The notes under the pieces: model-generated
The model's database searches: none
Told to the model about the DNA's origin: nothing
The model's input: only the letters and a program-made list of their open reading frames with translations
Made by a program: the position numbers and the translations under genes
Shown here: one piece after another, positions 58,474-64,000 of the stretch
How the letters are laid out: the number at the start of each line of letters is the position of its first letter
How positions within the stretch are numbered: position 1 is the first letter of the stretch
Assembly: GCA_015179045.1 (NCBI GenBank)
Contig: WHUZ01000011.1
Coordinates: 1,240,001 to 1,304,000, forward strand
Source: Kalaharituber pfeilii
Taxonomy: Eukaryota > Ascomycota > Pezizomycetes > Pezizales > Pezizaceae
Length of the DNA stretch: 64,000 nt
Direction: 5' to 3'

Positions 58474-58772
58474 TTTTTTTATATCATTACTCGCGTGCCG
58501 CCCTATGGGCTATGGCGAGGTCTTTATTAAAGAAAGAAACAAATAACGGTCACTAAATACATGTGGTGCCCGCGATACTCGTGCGTGGTGCGGGTAGAAT
58601 GTAAATTCAATACAGCCTATTTCCTCCGCCTGTCCGGCTCGTATTGAGTTGTCCTCAACAATTTCCCTCCTAGCCTGACTCTGTCTATGTCCGTAGCTGC
58701 CTTCAAGTACACCACGACCGAGCTGGTCTTCTTGCCTTCTTCAATCAGCGCGGTCTTTCGTCTCAGCCAACC
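58474..58772 (-). mobile_element. Family-A ORF1-only fragment inside the hAT element
   Basis: Perfect 11-bp duplication AGCTCGAGCCA (58463-58473 and 58773-58783). The minus strand reads WLRRKTALIEEGKKT, SSVVVYLKAA, LGGKLLRTTQYEPDRRRK, stop, then CCCGC...GCGGG, 'caccacatgtatttag', AATAAAG and the hairpin. Confidence 0.93.
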
Positions 58773-58823
58773 AGCTCGAGCCAGCTCGAGCTGGCTCGGC
58801 TCGTGCCGCTCACTAGTGGGCCC

Positions 58824-60230
58824 TTCTAGGTGCACTCTACCATAGAAAGGTATGCGCGATCGAATTTAATATTAGAAACCCCAACTCTTTTTCAGGATTT
58901 GGAAACAAAAAAATACGTTGCCTTAGCAACAATGTGTTTATTATTGCCAACTACTGAAAAGTTCCCTTCCGAAATCCGGAAAACTGACCCTTAAGACTGT
59001 AAAATTCCAATTCTCAATATTTACATTCAATAAATGCAATAATTGAGCCAAAGCACTCCTTTACCTACTCAAGAAAATTCTATCCTAGTACATGCCGTGG
59101 CGCACTGTACAGGCCTCTCAACCTCCAGTTGTCAATTCTGCAACTAGTACACTACAAGCTATATCACAACATCTGTAGCGTACTAGTAGTTAATTCCTGA
59201 GTTTTCAGGGTTTTAGCATGATTACTAATTAAGTTACCCGCAAATTTCAGGACACCTGTCTATTGCCGGGCTTATCTCTTTGGAAGGGTCATGCGTGTGG
59301 CTACCAATTTATGACCGCTCTAAACCTATTTCGGACATAGATGACATTATCAAGAAGTTGACCCCCCTACCCGATGATATAAGAAATTGTTGAATGCGGT
59401 GTAGTCACAGCTGGAGACATTGACCTCTATAGTAGGATTATCATGGCTGATTTCCTTGGTTTTATTTTAGAGTAATCTCAGGTGTGTTCATCCTGTCGGA
59501 AATAGGGATTGGGAGTTGTTCTTGTGTAACAACAACTTTTAACGTCTTACCGTAGTCAGGGTGGCGTTGCAGGACCAGTCACAGACACGGCCCATCGTCA
59601 AGCTACTGGACTGCTCAAAACTCCAACCTTTCATTCATGAGTGGCCGGGCGAACAGCCACGACCAACAAATGTCTACTGGCCATCTACCAGTGGCAGTGG
59701 CCGGGTGCCGCCAGCTGAGGGAACCTAGGCTGTTCACAGCTACCTCCACTAAAAAAAATTTTAACGACCATATGTGGGGTGCAAGTAGACCCCCTCAAAA
59801 AAAAGAAGCAAACAATAGCTGCCATTGGTCCACGTACAATTGGTCTCTATATTGACATCATGTCAACTTGTATAAATTGTTGCTGAAACCGGTACTGTGC
59901 TGCTGAGCTGTTGTTATCCGTTCGTACAATGTAGGTCGACTAACCTTGTAAGCGAATACGGAGCCAGAAAGCCCATCTGGTATTAGACGTTTTTCTTCCC
60001 CAACCTCATTGTACTCACGATAAGTGGATATCCACATTCTACATCGACTACATATAACCCTTCGACCTGAGACTTTCCAATGTATGGCGCACTTCTAGGA
60101 AGCGAAAATCTGTACGTCGCCATATACCCATGAGAGTAATTAGATCCACATAGAGCAGGGAAAAACTTAACTCCGAGCTGAGTAGTTTATTCAAAGTGAC
60201 CCAGGTAGCGCAAGTACCAGAAGACTGAGG
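58824..60230. other. Intergenic, no gene recognised
   Basis: 1.4 kb with no repeat from the families above and no domain-bearing ORF. Confidence 0.4.
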
Positions 60231-60693
60231 ATGCCGGAGAGAGACTGGGTGGGGCTGGGATACCTCCTCCTTCACAGACTAAGCTCACTGGTACAACTGT
60301 GCGATGTGGCAAGCGTTGCAGGAGGTGCAACCACGCATGCTTTCTTATTGAATGCTTGCCGGAGCGGGCCATTCTTCGATATCACCTCAATACGTACAAC
60401 TACGCACCATCAGCTAACGACATATAGGCTGAATAAGGCAGACCTAAGGAGGGCGATAATGAGAAGAGAAGGGTTTGTGATGCTAGTGTTGCGAATAGGT
60501 CGAAAAGCGCAAATGAGGCGCATTTCCTTTCCAATCGATGAAGGGAACCCGTTAACGCCTCATGCTCAATGTGTGTTTGCATGGTTGCTGTATGTCCAGA
60601 ATTTCAAGAAGAATTTCAACAGTGAGATGCTCTCTGGGTCCCTTGCAGATATTGTTCGCAGTTCCTCAAAATTGTTTTCATCCGTTCGGAGTA
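60231..60693 (+). CDS. Hypothetical ORF, truncated by a retroelement
   Basis: An ORF of about 155 codons before the family-A insertion at 60694, after which the frame runs into the element and stops at 60761. It is rich in hydrophobic and basic residues (MRREGFVMLVLRIGRKAQM). No family recognised. It may be an old gene exon or chance. Confidence 0.25.
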
Positions 60694-61470
60694 TTTTTTT
60701 TTTAATATCATTACTCGCGTGCCGCCCTGTGGGCTATGGCGAGGTTAAATACATAAAGTAAAAGAAAAGAAGAATGTAATAGAAGCTAAACATGTAACAT
60801 TGTCGTCCCGCGCGTCTTTACTCTAGTGCCGCCCATTCCAGTAACTCCACCAGTATGTCTCTGTCTCCGTCTGTCTTGCCGGGCTTTCTTAGGTCCTCCT
60901 CCTCCCCCGGCCATTTCCGTCTCCAAACTTCGTATTCTGCCAAGACGTGTGCGGTGGTCTCCGGTGATTTACCGCACCATCTGCACTCCGGCTGTCTGCT
61001 TTCCCGATCTGGTGTCTCCAGTGTCGTAGTCCTTTGTTTCCGAGGATTCCTGCTAGGGTGGAAACTCCGGTTCCCAACCGTTATAATGGGCGGTAGTCTA
61101 GGCGTAGCCTGTTTCGTTCTTTGGCTCTTCGTGACCTTGCAAGCTGGCGTATGCCTGCTTCTGTGATCGTTTTGTCTTGGTATTGCAGGAAGGTTCCGAT
61201 TTTGGCTGCCTTGTCCACTTCGGTGTTTCCTTTTACGCCTATGTGGGCTTTTACCCACATTAGCGCTACGTCCAGGTCACCTCGTGCTGCTCTCTCCTCC
61301 CATCGGTTTCGCACCAGTTGAGCGGGTCCTTCGTGGGTAGGGTCTCCATTGGCGATTTTCTGCATTTTGGCTATGGCTACCTTGGAGTCCGAGATTATTA
61401 GTAGTTCGCCTTCCTGTTGGGTCAGTGCTTGACTCATTGCTATTAGCTTCGCGTCGTTGACTGTGCTCTG
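60694..61470 (-). mobile_element. Family-A LINE, 5'-truncated, minus strand
   Basis: The minus strand reads RNase H (LLIISDSKVAIAKM, WVKAHIGVKGNTEVDKAAK), TITEAGIRQLARSRRAKERN, then after a shift near 61080 the zinc motif CRWCGKSPETTAHVLAEYE (last Cys replaced) and LEWAALE. Hairpin at 60715-60744. Flanks GTTCGGAGTA and GTTCAGAGTA (about 60684-60693 and 61475-61484) are the probable duplication. Confidence 0.87.
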
Positions 61471-61484
61471 GCTGGTTCAGAGTA

Positions 61485-62428
61485 TAGATTCATACTCTAT
61501 CATCCCCTTCAGCTGGCTCAGGTGCCGCATCATTAATTATACATATATGTATGTTCTCAGCTGGCATGCAGCTATAAATCTATTAGCACATCCGATTATA
61601 GCGTGTAGATAGCGCCGTTACTAGGCCTGTTTGGGTATTCTGACCATCACCCTACACGTGGGCAACTCCCCTATCTAGTTATACCTGATATCCAATAATA
61701 CAGTATGCAATATAAGATATTCGCCTGGAGGCAGAACAAAAAGGGGGCGACAAGGGCAAGGAGACAAGGCCCTGCTGGGTCTGAGATGGGCTGGAGAAAG
61801 GAGAACATGAAAGAGGCAAGGGGCTATAGAGAAGAAGTGCCAGCACTTCCATATGTTCGTGATTCTTTCCCAACATCTTTCATTTCTAGTTAGCTTCTGA
61901 AAGCTCGCCAATATCCCACTGGGTCAGACGCGAGTAAAGACCAAAGGAACGATGAGCCAGGAACATATATTTGTTGGCACCGTTATTGATTGCGCGCCTG
62001 TACCTGCGAGCGCAAGAAAGGTTGGTCAGGTACAAATATAGCATAATTTGAAAAGTGGCTTAACGAAGCATCAGTATTAAGCTGAGTCCATGCGAGAGAG
62101 AGTCCGATATGAGCTCTGAGGACAGCTGCTATTGACTGAGATAGGGTCTACAGCCTTGCGTGCAAATTGTTTACTTGTGCGCCTGTGTGCCATATATAAG
62201 CATGCCTATGCACACGAGAATTCAAGAGATAAGTCAGTTTTATCCGTCTAAGCTTTCCTTGCATTTCCTGATTCAAAAGGTATGTTTGCTGCTCTTCTTT
62301 TGGTATCTTGAGCCGTTTGAAGACGCTTTATTTATAAGTTACTGGAACCTTATAGCTGATGAAGGGGCAGCCTAGCTTTTGGCGGTAAAGTACAGCACAA
62401 TCTAGGTAACACCAACCTGTTTTGGACC
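61485..62428. other. Intergenic, upstream of the transporter gene
   Basis: No element recognised; the presumed promoter and 5' UTR of the transporter. Confidence 0.4.
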
Positions 62429-64000
62429 ATGGAACCATACACTGGCACGATTTCTATCTCGGCAGATCCAAAGAATTCTGCTGGGGATAGTGGCGAGTTC
62501 AAGAACGATGCTATCGGTGCGAAGGGACTCCAACAATCCGATAAGGTGGACTTACCTGCAAATTCGGCCCAAACGGGCCCTGATGAACTTGATGTGGAGT
62601 TCGATGCCGGGAGGCCCGCTGATTCTACCAATCCGTCAGTAAAGCATTCATTCCCAGATGGAGGATTACATGCGTGGCTTCAAGTTGTTTGTGGTTTTCT
62701 TTTGATGGCAAATACCTGGTATGTGCCTCGTCACAATTACTTTTTTTATTATATCATTACTCGCATGCCGCCCTGTAGGCTATGGCGAGAGTCATCACAA
62801 TCACTATAGAGATTACTGGATTACTGAGTAACAGGTTACTGTATTAGGGGTCTTATAGTCAGTTGGGGTGTCTTCCAAACCCATTATGCGTCCCTGAAGC
62901 CACCATTAGCAAGCCCAAGTGCAATCTCATGGATCGGATCCATCCAGTCCTGTCTATCCTATTTCCTGGGCGCTTTCTGCGGTCGTCCTTTTGACCTAGG
63001 CTATGCGAAAGCAATGACTTGGACTGGTACAATTCTCATTACACTTGGGCTGCTTCTCACCTCTTTCTCAGGCGAGTTTAACGATACTGGTGCACCAGTG
63101 TATTGGCAGGTAATTCTCAGCCAAGGGTTTCTTCTAGGTCTGGGGATGGGCTGCACCGTTATTCAACAAGTGGCACTTGCAGCAAGCTACTTCAAAAGAA
63201 AACGGGGGTTTGCCATCAGCTTGTGCTCGCTCGGTGGTAGTGTTGGTGGTATGATATATCCTATTATTATCCGAAATATGCTGCCGAAACTGGGGTATCA
63301 CTGGACTTTGAGAGCGTTCGCGTTGATTGTGTCATGCTTCTTGATGATTGCATGCTTGTTAGTGAAGCAAAGGACGGAAACTATTGACCAACGGCCAGCC
63401 AGAGATGGTATTAAGCGAGGGATCAAGGGGCAGCTGGTCTCAGGAGTCAAATTGCTAAAAGACATCATTTGGGGAGACTGGCCCTATATAACATTGATAG
63501 GTGCTATGTTTTGGACCTGCATGGGGATTTTCAGTCCGTTCTTTTACATGGAGTCTTTTACGTTCGGAGCGAATATCGATTTGAAAGGGATTGGAAGTAT
63601 ATATTTAGTCAGCACTATGAATGTTGGAGGTGCAGCGGGGAGAATAGGTTCTGGGCTGCTCGCAGATATGTAGGTTTCCCCATCTGCAGCTCTTTCTTAA
63701 CTTGCAGAGAACTTTTATCTTGATTTTATTTTAAATTTATTTCCGTGTGATATTATATAGTCACTAGTTGAACACCCCGCTAGTGCGAGGCCAGTCCAAT
63801 GAATGCTATCCTAACTAACCACGCTGGTAGTATCGGGCCCGTTACCACTCAATTCATCTGCATCACCTTGGGCGCCATTGCCGTTTTTGCCTGGATTGGT
63901 ATCAGGACGATCGGCACGCTTCTGTGCTTCGCAGCTGTTTATGGTGCTCTTGCTGGTGCCATGATTTCGTTGCCATCTACCAGTGCTGCCAGGCTGACAA
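62429..64000 (+). CDS. MFS monocarboxylate-type transporter, partial at window end
   Basis: Exon 1 62429-62718 (about 70 polar N-terminal residues, then PDGGLHAWLQVVCGFLLMANT, start of TM1), intron 62719-62862 (GTATGT...TCAG), exon 2 62863-63669 (WGVFQTHYASLKPP, LGLGMGCTVIQQVALAASYF, KRKRGFAISLCSLGGSVGG, about TM2 to TM8). After GSGLLAD a donor GTAGGT is followed by text that in one frame reads PMNAILTNHAGSIGPVTTQF and hydrophobic segments to the window end; I could not find an acceptor that joins it in frame, so this third part may be a mis-spliced or frameshifted exon. The PDGG N-terminus, WGVFQT and YF.KRRG.A patterns fit the fungal monocarboxylate/riboflavin porter group (MCH type), acting in the plasma membrane; the substrate cannot be told. 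Intron 1 is unusually long because it contains a retroelement tail. Confidence 0.85.
62741..62794 (-). mobile_element. Family-A tail micro-insertion in a transporter intron, 54 bp
   Basis: T-rich run and hairpin between TCACAATTAC and TCACAATCAC (62731-62740 and 62795-62804). Fully within intron 1 of the transporter. Confidence 0.85.

Larger units (their letters stand above)
57006..58815 (-). mobile_element. hAT transposon remnant, likely parent type of the 335-bp MITEs
   Basis: Perfect 8-bp duplication GTGGGCCC (56998-57005 and 58816-58823) and the same TAGTGAGCGGCAC ends with AGCTCGAGC subterminal motifs. It has about 900 bp of extra interior compared with the MITEs. The minus strand near 57064-57249 encodes NGMEYETMSAIMYLKSWLN, which resembles the C-terminal (dimerisation) end of hAT transposases. 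Two retroelements are inserted: 58061-58367 and 58474-58772. Confidence 0.88.

Overview
The window looks like a repeat-dense stretch of a filamentous ascomycete genome (Pezizomycotina). The evidence is several multi-exon genes with 49-87 bp spliceosomal introns, a secreted GH11 xylanase carrying a fungal CBM1 module, a six-bladed fucose-lectin-type gene, chromodomain Ty3/Gypsy elements, Tad1-like LINEs with RNase H, and C-to-T/G-to-A decay resembling RIP. The lectin resembles the Aleuria type, which would fit Pezizomycetes, but I cannot fix the species.

Layout. 1-2.4 kb: 3' part of a Gypsy chromovirus and the start of its LTR. 3-5.7 kb: AT-rich decayed repeats with two abutting MITEs. 5.8-19.5 kb: a nest of a truncated LINE, a palindromic minisatellite, a second Gypsy family (two copies, one full 3' LTR, one solo LTR), an open LINE ORF of 666 aa, an ORF1-only element, a solo LTR and a hAT MITE. 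20.5-26.4 kb: the only repeat-poor island, with a divergent pair made of a coiled-coil protein gene (minus) and an Hsp70-like gene (plus, 11 exons). 27.7-33.8 kb: LINEs, a hAT MITE, a TIR element, a decayed Gypsy end and a minisatellite. 34.4-35.3 kb: GH11-CBM1 xylanase (minus). 36.5-43.4 kb: a pogo-like element and many LINE fragments. 44.2-45.2 kb: the lectin gene (minus). 45.9-61.5 kb: more LINE fragments, a 2.7-kb long-TIR element and a hAT element with two retroelements inside it. 62.4-64 kb: an MFS monocarboxylate-type transporter, cut by the window end.

Two retroelement families dominate. I call them A (tail with a CTCGC...GCGAG hairpin, then TGATAT and poly-A; ORF2 ending in a CRWCG-type zinc motif) and B (tail around CCGGGC and GGGGTYAYGTGA; ORF2 ending in a CRCG-type zinc motif). 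Target-site duplications (TSDs) of 8-15 bp define many single insertions. The most interesting signal is that both tails are short RNA-like stem-loops whose paired bases change together between copies, and that very small insertions (45-69 bp) consisting of little more than this hairpin plus poly-A have their own TSDs. Several family-A copies carry only an ORF1 (RRM-like) region joined directly to the tail, like the mammalian HAL1 'half-LINEs'.

All assignments come from reading the sequence; no database search was possible.
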